Shown here: positions 1-6,718 of the stretch, piece by piece
Layout: every line of letters starts with the position of its first letter
Numbering within the stretch: the first letter of the stretch is position 1
NCBI GenBank assembly: GCA_027487055.1
Contig: JAIYEJ010000248.1
Coordinates: forward strand, 1-11,499
Direction of reading: 5' to 3'
DNA: 11,499 bases
Source: Methylotenera sp.
Lineage (GTDB): Bacteria > Pseudomonadota > Gammaproteobacteria > Burkholderiales > Methylophilaceae
Translations under genes and position numbers: made by a program
Notes under the pieces: model-generated
Seen by the model: only the letters and a program-made list of their open reading frames with translations
What the model was told of the DNA's origin: nothing
Databases searched by the model: none

Positions 1-291
1 AATGCCATATGAATATAGCGGTGGTACTCCAAGTATCATTGCAATACAGCCAACAACTTTTACAGAGTTAGAAAAAAACATGACGCTGCCTTTTGGAAAA
101 GCGTCAGCAATAGAGCCTACAAATGGGGCCAGTAAAATGTAAGAAATAACAAAAAACTGCTGTAAAAGCGGTGTATGCCAATCTGGTGAGTTAATTTCTG
201 CTAGTAATGCAATCGCAGCAAACAGCAAGGCATTGTCTGCAAGTGCGGATAAAAATTGCGCGATTAAAAGGGTATAAAATCCTTTTTTCAT
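1..291 (-). CDS. lplT: Lysophospholipid transporter LplT, N-terminal part (cut by window edge)
   Basis: Major-facilitator inner-membrane protein that in enterobacteria flips lysophospholipids back into the inner leaflet for re-acylation. Only the first 97 residues are present; the gene runs off the left edge. The start is the ATG at 289-291, preceded by an AAAGG ribosome-binding site that overlaps the phoH stop codon (TAAAGG). Residues about 5-32 form a first membrane helix with the motif AQFLSALADNALLFAAIALL, which I recognise as close to the start of E. coli LplT (AQFLSAFGDNALLF). A second helix follows at about 45-60 (ISYILLAPFVGSIAD), ending in the acidic loop typical of the MFS motif A region, and a third begins at about 70. 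It lies 12 bases after phoH and is probably cotranscribed with it. The N-terminus is short, beginning directly before the first helix. Whether an acyltransferase is fused or adjacent cannot be seen. Confidence 0.85.
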   Translation of the reverse strand, partial: MKKGFYTLLIAQFLSALADNALLFAAIALLAEINSPDWHTPLLQQFFVISYILLAPFVGSIADAFPKGSVMFFSNSVKVVGCIAMILGVPPLYSYGI

Positions 292-303
292 CGCAAATAA
301 CCT

Positions 304-1701
304 TTAGAGTGCTTCCGCGGCAAAATCAGCTAAGCGCGAACGTTCACCGCGCACTAGTGTGACATGGCCATTATGTTCCCAGCCTTTAAAGCGGTCTACT
401 ACATAGGTTAAGCCAGAACTTCCTTCGGTAAGGTATGGCGTATCAATTTGTGCAATATTACCTAAGCAAACTACTTTTGTGCCAGGGCCAGCGCGCGTAA
501 TAAGGGTTTTCATTTGCTTTGGGGTTAGATTTTGCGCTTCATCAATAATTAAGAACTTATGCAAAAATGTACGCCCGCGCATGAAATTGAGCGATTTGAC
601 TTTAATCCTAGTGCGAATTAAATCTTGCGTTGCAGCACGACCCCACTCTCCAGCATCTTCATCTGTTTTGTTAAGCACATCTAAATTGTCTTCAAGCGCA
701 CCCATCCATGGTGCCATTTTTTCCTCTTCTGTACCTGGTAAAAATCCAATGTCTTCGCCAACTGGCACAGTAACACGTGTCATAATGATTTCAGAATAAA
801 TTTTCTTGTCGAGGGTTTGCGTGAGCGCGGCAGCTAATGTCAGTAATGTTTTACCAGTACCCGCTTGGCCTAACAATGTCACAAAATCAATATTAGGGTC
901 CATAAGCAAGTTAAGTGCATAGTTTTGCTCACGATTGCGTGCTGTAATGCCCCAAACATTGTGTTTAGGATTAATGTGGTCACTTACTACTTCAAGCACT
1001 GCAGTGTTGTTTTCTAGTTTGCGTACTTGCGCGTGAAAAGGCTTGTCAAAATCATAATAAACAAACTCATTGATAATAAATGTTTTAACCAATGGGCCAG
1101 AAATGCGATAAAACATGCGCCCAGCTTCTTGCCAAGACTCTAATTCCTTGCTGTGCTTATCCCAGAAATCTTTTGGTAATTCTTTAATTCCGCTATAGAG
1201 TAAATCGGTATCTTCTAATACTTTGTCGTTAAAGTAATCTTCTGCTGGTACGCCCATCGCACGCGCTTTGATGCGAATATTGATATCTTTGCTGACCAAT
1301 ATCACTTGGCGATGAGGTTGTGCTTTTTGTAAGCTTAAAACCACGCTAATAATTTGGTTATCTGCTTTGCTGCCTGCAAGCCCAGGTAGCTCAACACTTA
1401 CTTGTGAAGTTTGTAAGAATAAGCGACCTGTAAGATGTTTATTGCCATTGATGGCTAGTGGGCAGCCAAGTTCTAGGTTTGTGAGATCTGTGCCTACAAT
1501 TTCTTCAAGACTGCGGCTTGCTTGACGTGCGTTACGAGCAACTTCAGTCAGGCCTTTTTTGTTATTATCTAGCTCTTCAAGCGTCACCATAGGTAAATAG
1601 ATGTCATGCTCTTCAAAGCGGAATAAGCTTGAAGGGTCGTGCATTAAAACATTGGTATCAAGAACAAAAAGTTTAGTGTTTGCTGCGGTTTTTTTTGCCA
1701 T
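304..1701 (-). CDS. phoH: PhoH family protein with N-terminal PIN domain (PhoH2/YlaK type)
   Basis: A 465-residue cytoplasmic protein combining a PIN-type RNase domain with a PhoH ATPase; proteins of this architecture have been reported as RNA helicase/RNases. The PIN domain covers about residues 10-150 and keeps the acidic residues expected for metal binding: D15 in LDTNVL, E42/E43, D114 and D139 in VSKDIN. The PhoH ATPase domain covers about 255-465, with Walker A GQAGTGKT at 278-285 and Walker B FLIIDEAQ at 383-390; GRTFLHK just before Walker B and the GNIAQID segment at 414-420 also fit the family. Length is normal for the two-domain form. The ATG at 1699-1701 has no clear Shine-Dalgarno, so translation may be coupled to bcp, whose stop lies 28 bases upstream. 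The neighbours do not reveal its RNA target. Family assignment is secure; biological role is not. The symbol is a family name. Confidence 0.95.
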   Translation of the reverse strand: MAKKTAANTKLFVLDTNVLMHDPSSLFRFEEHDIYLPMVTLEELDNNKKGLTEVARNARQASRSLEEIVGTDLTNLELGCPLAINGNKHLTGRLFLQTSQVSVELPGLAGSKADNQIISVVLSLQKAQPHRQVILVSKDINIRIKARAMGVPAEDYFNDKVLEDTDLLYSGIKELPKDFWDKHSKELESWQEAGRMFYRISGPLVKTFIINEFVYYDFDKPFHAQVRKLENNTAVLEVVSDHINPKHNVWGITARNREQNYALNLLMDPNIDFVTLLGQAGTGKTLLTLAAALTQTLDKKIYSEIIMTRVTVPVGEDIGFLPGTEEEKMAPWMGALEDNLDVLNKTDEDAGEWGRAATQDLIRTRIKVKSLNFMRGRTFLHKFLIIDEAQNLTPKQMKTLITRAGPGTKVVCLGNIAQIDTPYLTEGSSGLTYVVDRFKGWEHNGHVTLVRGERSRLADFAAEAL

Positions 1702-1729
1702 ATTTGATTATGTATTTATAGAGAGATGG

Positions 1730-2200
1730 TTATAAAGATTGAATAAAACTTAAAACTGCTTCTGCGTGACCATCAACTTTAACGCCGCGCCACTCTTGAA
1801 TTAGCACACCATTTTTGTCGATAATAAAAGTACTTCTCTCAACACCACGCACTTGTTTGCCATACATGTTTTTCATCTTCATCACGCCAAACAATGCGCA
1901 TGCAAGCTCGTCAGTATCCGCGAGCAACTCAAAAGGGAAAGTAAACTTGGCTTTAAAGTTTTCGTGTGACTTGATGCTGTCACGAGAAACCCCAAAAATT
2001 TCGGTATTTAAATCTTTAAACTTTTCATAGTGATCGCGAAATTGCATACCTTGAGTGGTGCAGCCAGGCGTATTGTCTTTTGGATAAAAGTAAATGATGA
2101 CATTTTTACCAATATAATTAGACAGTTTAAAGTTTGTGCCGCTAGTCGCAGGTAATTCGAAATCTGGGACGGTTTGATTGAGTTCGGTTTTATTTTGCAT
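1730..2200 (-). CDS. bcp: Thioredoxin-dependent thiol peroxidase (Bcp/PrxQ peroxiredoxin), apparently without the usual resolving cysteine
   Basis: Cytoplasmic peroxiredoxin that reduces hydrogen peroxide and organic hydroperoxides at a reactive cysteine. I place the start at the ATG at 2198-2200, giving 156 residues, the usual family length; an upstream in-frame ATG at 2254 would add 18 residues (MLKCIFFTTI...) with no family counterpart. The peroxidatic cysteine is C47 in the motif NTPGCTTQG, with the P-x3-T/S-x2-C neighbourhood intact, and FGVSRDS and STFIIDKNG are typical PrxQ strands. E. coli Bcp has its resolving cysteine five residues after the peroxidatic one (CTVQAC); here that position is methionine (CTTQGM). 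The only other cysteine, C101 in DELACALFG, aligns with a cysteine of E. coli Bcp that is not the resolving one. The enzyme is therefore probably 1-Cys, using an external thiol. It is first in a likely bcp-phoH-lplT operon. No convincing Shine-Dalgarno is visible. Confidence 0.93.
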   Translation of the reverse strand: MQNKTELNQTVPDFELPATSGTNFKLSNYIGKNVIIYFYPKDNTPGCTTQGMQFRDHYEKFKDLNTEIFGVSRDSIKSHENFKAKFTFPFELLADTDELACALFGVMKMKNMYGKQVRGVERSTFIIDKNGVLIQEWRGVKVDGHAEAVLSFIQSL

Positions 2201-2217
2201 AATTGTTATCAATTGAA

Positions 2218-2260
2218 TAGTGCTTATTGTTGTAAAAAAAATGCATTTAAGCAAGCACTA
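2218..2260. repeat. Inverted repeat in the bcp leader (8-base arms, 27-base spacer)
   Basis: TAGTGCTT at 2218-2225 and AAGCACTA at 2253-2260 are perfect reverse complements separated by 27 bases that are mostly A/T. They lie just upstream of the bcp start, in the 115-base gap after the histidine kinase. The repeat could be an operator dyad or a weak hairpin in the bcp leader; it lacks the GC-rich stem and terminal U-run of an intrinsic terminator. I see no convincing -10/-35 pair in this gap, although bcp must have a promoter nearby unless it is read through from the kinase. Confidence 0.35.
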
Positions 2261-2315
2261 AGTTGAGACAATACAAAAAAGTTTTAGTTGTAAATGTTAA
2301 TTGAGTGTTTAAAAG

Positions 2316-3761
2316 TTATTGAGGTAGAGTAAATGTAATGCGCGTACCTTGTGGGGACACGCTTTCAAATGCAATAGACCCTTCAAGTACTTCACAAACT
2401 TTAAACGCAAATGGAATCCCTAGGCCCGTACCAAATCTTTTTGTGCTTGGGCCGGGGCTTTGTGAGTGTGGGTCTGGCGTAAATGGCATTCCAGTTCCTT
2501 GGTCGCTAATAGTGCATATAAATGTATTTCTATTTAAGATTGCACTTATCGTAATGCTACTGTTTTTAGATGAAGCATCAATCGCATTTAATAATAGGTT
2601 ATAAAGCATTTGCTCTAATAAGTGTTCATCTGTACGTAATTCTTTAGGTATATCTTCAGTGTTTTTAAATTCCAGATATATATTTTTTTCACGTATTTTT
2701 GGTGTTAAGGGTAGTAATGCACCTTCTAAAATACTATCAAAAGGAATTAACTTAAGTTGTGGCTTAATGGGGTGTAAATAGGCAAGCAATGCCCCAGTCC
2801 AACGCTCTAATCTATCGACTGTATTAATAATCCCATCAAGCGATTCGCGTGTTTCTTTATCGTTCTTTTTAACTTCTATAATCTGCGCAGTTGCTCTAAT
2901 ACTTGCTAGAGGATTTCTAATATTGTGTGCAAGCATTGGTACTAGCAAACCCATTGCTGCTTGTTTTTCAGAACGTACAAGCGCGTCTCTGCTGGTTTGT
3001 AGATCATCTGCCATTTTATTAATTTCATGTGAAAGGGTTGCAAGTTCTTGGGCTCCCGTCTCTGGGACTTTGTGTTGCAAGTTACCAGCACTTATTTCGC
3101 TAGTTGCCTGCATGATTGCATTAATAGGGTTAATGATGGAGCGCTTTAAAAATAATCTCGATAAAGTTAACAACAAACCAGCCAATAAAATGGGAATAAT
3201 GAGAATTGCCATTGAAGCGCGCTTCGCCTCATTTAAGCGCATTTTTAGTTCATTTTGCTTAATTAATAGTAAGTCTTCAGCATGTTTTGAAACAGCTTCA
3301 TAGCGGGTAAAAATACCCGTTTCCATGTCTTGGTATAAGGCCTTACGGGACTTTTCGTTTGGGCTCGCTTGGTAGCGATAGAACATATCTGGGGCATCAT
3401 TTGCGAATAATTTATAGTTATTTTCTAGTTCTTTTACAGCCTGTACTTCTTCTGCGCCCACGGCTAAAGCATCGAGTTTATCAAAGTGTTTGAGTATAGA
3501 CTCAGTATAAGTTTTATATTCATTTTTTGCGTCTTGATCGTTTAAGAAGAAAGCATCAAACAACTCTTTCATTTGGCGATATAAATCACCTCGCGTTTGT
3601 TGAATTTCTTGCACTAAAAAATGAATACGCTGCGATTCTTTAGCAGATTTATCCCACAAGTGGATGCCAAACACGCCGCCAGCAACTGAGAGTAAAATCA
3701 GTAAGACAAAAATGAGCTCGTGTGCGAGCAAAAGATCTCTTAACGATTTTGGCTTTTGCAT
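2316..3761 (-). CDS. Membrane-bound sensor histidine kinase (HAMP, HisKA-like, HATPase_c), orphan
   Basis: A 481-residue two-component sensor kinase of the inner membrane. Hydrophobic segments at about 14-34 and 183-204 bracket a mainly helical periplasmic domain of about 145 residues, probably a four-helix bundle ligand or stress sensor. A HAMP linker follows at about 205-258 (INPINAIMQAT...ISAGNLQHKV). The dimerisation/phosphoacceptor region has H279 in the H-box LAHNIRNPLASIR, and the ATP-binding domain has N392 in the N-box (LLLNAIDAS), D420-G422-G424 in the G1 box and GTGLGIPFA at 444-452. The residue after the phosphoacceptor histidine is Asn, where HisKA kinases normally carry Glu or Asp. 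No response regulator is encoded next to it. Its ATG lies 10 bases after the tonB stop without a visible Shine-Dalgarno, so coupled translation with tonB is likely. The signal sensed is unknown; cotranscription with tonB hints at nutrient or envelope status. Confidence 0.92.
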   Translation of the reverse strand: MQKPKSLRDLLLAHELIFVLLILLSVAGGVFGIHLWDKSAKESQRIHFLVQEIQQTRGDLYRQMKELFDAFFLNDQDAKNEYKTYTESILKHFDKLDALAVGAEEVQAVKELENNYKLFANDAPDMFYRYQASPNEKSRKALYQDMETGIFTRYEAVSKHAEDLLLIKQNELKMRLNEAKRASMAILIIPILLAGLLLTLSRLFLKRSIINPINAIMQATSEISAGNLQHKVPETGAQELATLSHEINKMADDLQTSRDALVRSEKQAAMGLLVPMLAHNIRNPLASIRATAQIIEVKKNDKETRESLDGIINTVDRLERWTGALLAYLHPIKPQLKLIPFDSILEGALLPLTPKIREKNIYLEFKNTEDIPKELRTDEHLLEQMLYNLLLNAIDASSKNSSITISAILNRNTFICTISDQGTGMPFTPDPHSQSPGPSTKRFGTGLGIPFAFKVCEVLEGSIAFESVSPQGTRITFTLPQ

Positions 3762-3771
3762 CTAAGTTAAA

Positions 3772-4530
3772 TTATGAATTTTCTAGCTTGAACGAAACCG
3801 GCACTGTGATATTAAATGTGCGGTTACGAAGCGCAAGTGGGGGCAATGGGAAAGGTGAGGCTTTCCGCACCATCTCTAAAGCTTGCTTATCTAACGCCTC
3901 ATGCCCGCTACTTTCGCTCACAGTGGCAGAAAGCACTTTGCCGTTTCCATCTAATTTTAAATCTAGCATTACATCGCCTTGCCAACCACGCATTTGTGCA
4001 ATTTTTGGATATTGCTTTTGCTTTGCTATTGCTCTGCCTAATGCATTTCCATACTCACCTAACGCGTTATCAACGTCGACTTGGCTAATTTCAACTGTTT
4101 TTGGTGGCTCGGCAACAGGAGCGGCAACTATAGCCGTGGGGGTGGAATTTTCTGTTGGCGCAACCGCAATCACATTGGGTTGCGGCGGTGTTTCTACTTC
4201 GCTTGGAGTTGCGTCAGTTTGCTGAACAGGTGAGGGTGCTTCTACCGTTTTTGTAATCGGTTTTGACGTGATTTTGGGTTCAACTATTTTTTTGATTGGC
4301 TCAGGCTTGGGTGGCTCCATCGGCTTGGGCTCTTCTGGCAACACTTCTGCAACAGGCTCTGGCGCTTTAGGTTGTTGAATCTCTATGATTAACTCTTGCG
4401 GCTTTCTTTCTTTACCAAACTCAAAATTAGGTAAAGTAATCGCCAATAAGATATGCAGCAGAATAGAACACACTATTGCCCAAATAAGGGTGTTCTCATT
4501 GATACCAGTTGTTTTGATAGAGAGTTCCAA
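3772..4530 (-). CDS. tonB: TonB-family energy transducer (TTG start)
   Basis: A 252-residue inner-membrane-anchored periplasmic protein that couples the proton motive force, through ExbB/ExbD, to outer-membrane receptors. The order is: cytoplasmic tail, one membrane helix at about 15-34, a proline-rich spacer at about 52-140 with EPxP/KPxP repeats, and a C-terminal TonB domain at about 155-250 containing YPKIAQMRGWQGDV and the SxSSGHxxLDxxAL segment. S22 and H26 in the helix reproduce the Ser-x3-His pair essential in E. coli TonB. The only reasonable start is TTG at 4528-4530: an in-frame stop lies four codons upstream, and the next ATG (codon 71) would remove the anchor. No good Shine-Dalgarno precedes it, suggesting modest expression. 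No exbB or exbD lies beside it. A Fur box overlaps its predicted promoter, and the histidine kinase follows after 10 bases. Confidence 0.92.
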   Translation of the reverse strand: MELSIKTTGINENTLIWAIVCSILLHILLAITLPNFEFGKERKPQELIIEIQQPKAPEPVAEVLPEEPKPMEPPKPEPIKKIVEPKITSKPITKTVEAPSPVQQTDATPSEVETPPQPNVIAVAPTENSTPTAIVAAPVAEPPKTVEISQVDVDNALGEYGNALGRAIAKQKQYPKIAQMRGWQGDVMLDLKLDGNGKVLSATVSESSGHEALDKQALEMVRKASPFPLPPLALRNRTFNITVPVSFKLENS

Positions 4531-4570
4531 AATGATTTTTTATTTACGTAAATTTTATGCTAAGTGTTTG

Positions 4571-4599
4571 ATTATACTACAGCTCAAACTAAATGATAA
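4571..4599 (-). promoter_or_regulatory. Predicted sigma-70 promoter of tonB
   Basis: On the minus strand a perfect -10 TATAAT (4571-4576) follows a -35-like TTATCA (4594-4599, four of six consensus bases) with the ideal 17-base spacer. Transcription would start near 4564, giving a leader of about 35 bases before the TTG start of tonB. The -35 is covered by the Fur box at 4594-4608. Confidence 0.6.
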
Positions 4600-4608
4600 C
4601 CATTATTA
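4594..4608. promoter_or_regulatory. Fur box (ferric uptake regulator operator)
   Basis: TGATAAC-C-ATTATTA matches the 7-1-7 Fur consensus TGATAAT-N-ATTATCA at 12 of 14 positions. It overlaps the -35 hexamer of the predicted tonB promoter, the expected position for iron-dependent repression. The background is AT-rich, so chance matches occur, but the position and the nature of the gene make the assignment credible. Confidence 0.62.
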
Positions 4609-4691
4609 TTAGTAACTTATGGTTGTGTTTACCTATTAAATGATGTTATAAAAAAATGATTCAGCAAAATGATGGTTTTGATAAGATTTTT

Positions 4692-5954
4692 TTAGATTAA
4701 GCTTTGTAGGGCTTGAACTTTCACGTTAGTACCTGCAGGGCAGTTGCCAACAGTGTCATCCAAAACAATAAAACAATTGGCTGCACTCATGCTACTAAGT
4801 ACGCCAGAACCTTGATTGGGTAGTGGCTTTACTTTCCAAACGCCAGCATCTTCAAATAAAATACCACGCTGAAATTCACTGCGACCTGTGGCTTTTTTAA
4901 TAGCCTCTGTGCATTCCACATTAAAAAGTGGCATCGGCCTGCAGGTTTCACCAGATAAGGCTTGTATGGCAGGCTGTACGAACTGATAAAACGTGACCAT
5001 GGTTGAAACGGGGTTACCAGGTAGTCCAAAATAATGGCTATTGCCGACTTTACCGTAAGCAAGTGGCCGCCCAGGTTTCATGTTTATTTTCCAAAACAAG
5101 ACTTGGCCGTGCTTGGCTAACAGCGCTTTCATATAATCGGCTTCGCCTACCGAAACGCCTCCACTCGTGATGACCACATCGTTTTCGGTCGCCGCTTTGA
5201 GCAAGGTTTTTTCAAGTAGGTCGGGGTTGTCTGGCACCACGCCAAAATCACAAATTTCTACACCTAACCGGCTTAACATGCCAAAAATGGTGTAGCGGTT
5301 GCTATCGTAAATTTGGCCTTCGGCTAGCTGTTTACCCACACTTACCAACTCATCACCCGTGCTAAAAAACGCGACTTTTAGCTTACGAAAAACCTGTACA
5401 TCGCCTATGCCTAGCGATGCAACCAAACCTAAATCAGCAGGTGTCATTTGGCGACCTTTGTCCAATACTGTTTGGTTGATTTTTATATCTTCACCTGCCA
5501 GTCGTACATTAGCACCTTGGTTGGGCGCTTCTAGCACGGTAATGCAATCGCTTTTAGTCACGGTTTTTTCTTGCATCACCACAGTATCTGCCCCTGCGGG
5601 AATCACCGCGCCTGTCATGATTTTGACGCACTCGCCTGCATTTACTGTGCCAGTAAATGGCCTGCCCGCAAAAGCAGTGCCAATAATTTTAATTAGCTTA
5701 ATGCCGGCCGAATGTTTAAAGGCAAAGCCATCCATGGCGCTGTTGTTGTGGCTGGGCACGTTACAAGGCGAGATTATATCGGCCGCTAACACGCGCCCTA
5801 AACTTTGCATCACTGGCAAAGTGTCTATTTCATTGACAGGCGATAAAAATTGCTGAATAAATTGCCGTGCTTGAGCAACAGACATCGCGTTTGGGTCGTA
5901 ATCGTCCATACAACTTGGGTCTGTCGCAATTTTCTTTAATGTGGGTTTGGTCAT
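4692..5954 (-). CDS. moeA: Molybdopterin molybdenumtransferase MoeA
   Basis: Cytoplasmic enzyme that inserts molybdate into adenylylated molybdopterin to form the molybdenum cofactor. The 420-residue length is normal. Recognisable segments in order are the linker SAMDGFAF at 72-79, TGAVIPAGADTVV at 114-126, the MogA-like core with FFSTGDEL at 196-203, DSN at 217-219, TSGGVSVGEADYM at 263-275, KPGRPLAYG at 293-301 and LPGNPVS at 311-317, and a C-terminal beta domain at about 340-420. The conserved acidic and lysine residues of the molybdate/MPT pocket appear present (D75, E202, D273, K293). The ATG overlaps the mobA stop by four bases (ATGA), so translation is coupled. It is last in the moaA-orf-mobA-moeA operon. 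The 161-base gap to tonB holds no strong terminator, only a weak A/T-rich hairpin-like stretch near 4649-4690. Confidence 0.97.
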   Translation of the reverse strand: MTKPTLKKIATDPSCMDDYDPNAMSVAQARQFIQQFLSPVNEIDTLPVMQSLGRVLAADIISPCNVPSHNNSAMDGFAFKHSAGIKLIKIIGTAFAGRPFTGTVNAGECVKIMTGAVIPAGADTVVMQEKTVTKSDCITVLEAPNQGANVRLAGEDIKINQTVLDKGRQMTPADLGLVASLGIGDVQVFRKLKVAFFSTGDELVSVGKQLAEGQIYDSNRYTIFGMLSRLGVEICDFGVVPDNPDLLEKTLLKAATENDVVITSGGVSVGEADYMKALLAKHGQVLFWKINMKPGRPLAYGKVGNSHYFGLPGNPVSTMVTFYQFVQPAIQALSGETCRPMPLFNVECTEAIKKATGRSEFQRGILFEDAGVWKVKPLPNQGSGVLSSMSAANCFIVLDDTVGNCPAGTNVKVQALQSLI

Positions 5955-6529
5955 GGTTTTAATTCTAATCTATTCAATTCTTCAAATGTGTTTAAGTTGG
6001 TAAACGCATCACTAATATCACTAAAATCGACTTCAACATATTTTTGGCTTTTTTGCCAAGCGCTGACTTTGCGTTCACCGTTTTCTAAAAAATCCTGCAG
6101 GCTTGGTAACACGTTTTTTTTCATCAGGCAAAAAACTGGGTGGGTATCGCCACAGCTAGCTGCAATGGCAATATCTGCAGAGGTATCATCTATGCTTTTG
6201 TAAAGCCTTTCTGCTAAATCCAGTGGTAATAATGGCGAATCGCACGGTACAGTAAGAACGTAATCTTGCCTGGCATGTTTTAAACCCAATAAAAACCCTG
6301 CAAGCGGGCCGAGAAAATCATTGGTTTCATCTTGTAAGACGGGGTATCCAAATGCTTGGTAAGTGGCAATTTCTCGGTTCGCATTAATCAGAATTTCATC
6401 CACTTGAGTGGTTAAGCGTCCGATGACGTACTGAATCAGATGATTGTTTTGCAATAAAACCAAGCCTTTATCTACGCCATTCATACGAGTTGCGCGTCCG
6501 CCAGAGAGGATAATTGCAGAGAATAGCAT
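5951..6529 (-). CDS. mobA: Molybdenum cofactor guanylyltransferase MobA
   Basis: Cytoplasmic nucleotidyltransferase that attaches GMP from GTP to the molybdenum cofactor, giving MGD, the form used by DMSO-reductase-family enzymes such as the formate dehydrogenase encoded nearby. The 192-residue protein has the family nucleotide-binding signature LSGGRATRMNGVDKGL at 8-23, with the lysine at 21 expected to contact GTP. GPLAG follows at 74-78, then PCDSPLLP at 95-102 with metal-binding D97, and NLNTFEEL near the C-terminus, as in known MobA. The ATG at 6527-6529 is only three bases after the stop of the 59-residue gene and has no clear Shine-Dalgarno of its own. It overlaps moeA by four bases. 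No mobB is visible here. Confidence 0.96.
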   Translation of the reverse strand: MLFSAIILSGGRATRMNGVDKGLVLLQNNHLIQYVIGRLTTQVDEILINANREIATYQAFGYPVLQDETNDFLGPLAGFLLGLKHARQDYVLTVPCDSPLLPLDLAERLYKSIDDTSADIAIAASCGDTHPVFCLMKKNVLPSLQDFLENGERKVSAWQKSQKYVEVDFSDISDAFTNLNTFEELNRLELKP

Positions 6530-6532
6530 TTT

Positions 6533-6712
6533 TTAAGTTATAGAAAGCTCTACGTCATTTTCAGATTTATGTACAAAAAAGCGCGTTCCATCGGTGCATT
6601 CAATTACAACTACTGTTTCTCTAGGTCTCAAAATTCTCGCAAAAATTAAGTTTTGAAATACTTCAGAAGCTAATGAGCTTTCATTGTTAAGTTGTTCGTT
6701 AGATTTAGACAT
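6533..6712 (-). CDS. Small unrecognised protein of 59 residues inside the molybdenum-cofactor operon
   Basis: I do not recognise this protein. It occupies the whole gap between moaA and mobA: its ATG (6710-6712) lies six bases after the moaA stop and its TAA (6533-6535) three bases before the mobA start. GGCGGA ends eight bases upstream of the ATG and could serve as a weak Shine-Dalgarno. Residues 1-13 are polar (SKSNEQLNNESS), 14-28 could form an amphipathic helix (LASEVFQNLIFARIL), and 33-49 look like a beta hairpin (TVVVIECTDG-TRFFVHK) turning at D41-G42. It has one cysteine (C39), no signal peptide and no membrane segment, so it is probably cytoplasmic. The spacing and the folded-looking composition argue that it is real. 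A role in cofactor synthesis, carriage or regulation would be inference from position alone. Confidence 0.72.
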   Translation of the reverse strand: MSKSNEQLNNESSLASEVFQNLIFARILRPRETVVVIECTDGTRFFVHKSENDVELSIT

Positions 6713-6718
6713 TTTTGC

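Noticed and set aside
2197..2211. Fur-like sequence TGATAAC-A-ATTATGC over the bcp start codon (11 of 14)
   Set aside because: It is weaker than the tonB site, overlaps the start codon, lies in very AT-rich DNA, and no promoter is visible around it. Chance is a sufficient explanation.
3722..4225. 167-codon open frame on the plus strand over tonB
   Set aside because: It is antisense to a well-supported TonB gene and its composition follows the mirrored proline-rich repeats; no recognisable domain.
4640..4691. Rho-independent terminator after moeA
   Set aside because: Only A/T pairing (CAAAA/TTTTG and flanking A- and T-runs) is available; no GC-rich stem. Not supportable as an intrinsic terminator.
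5359..5856. 165-codon open frame on the plus strand over moeA
   Set aside because: Antisense shadow of a conserved moeA, with no start signal or domain.
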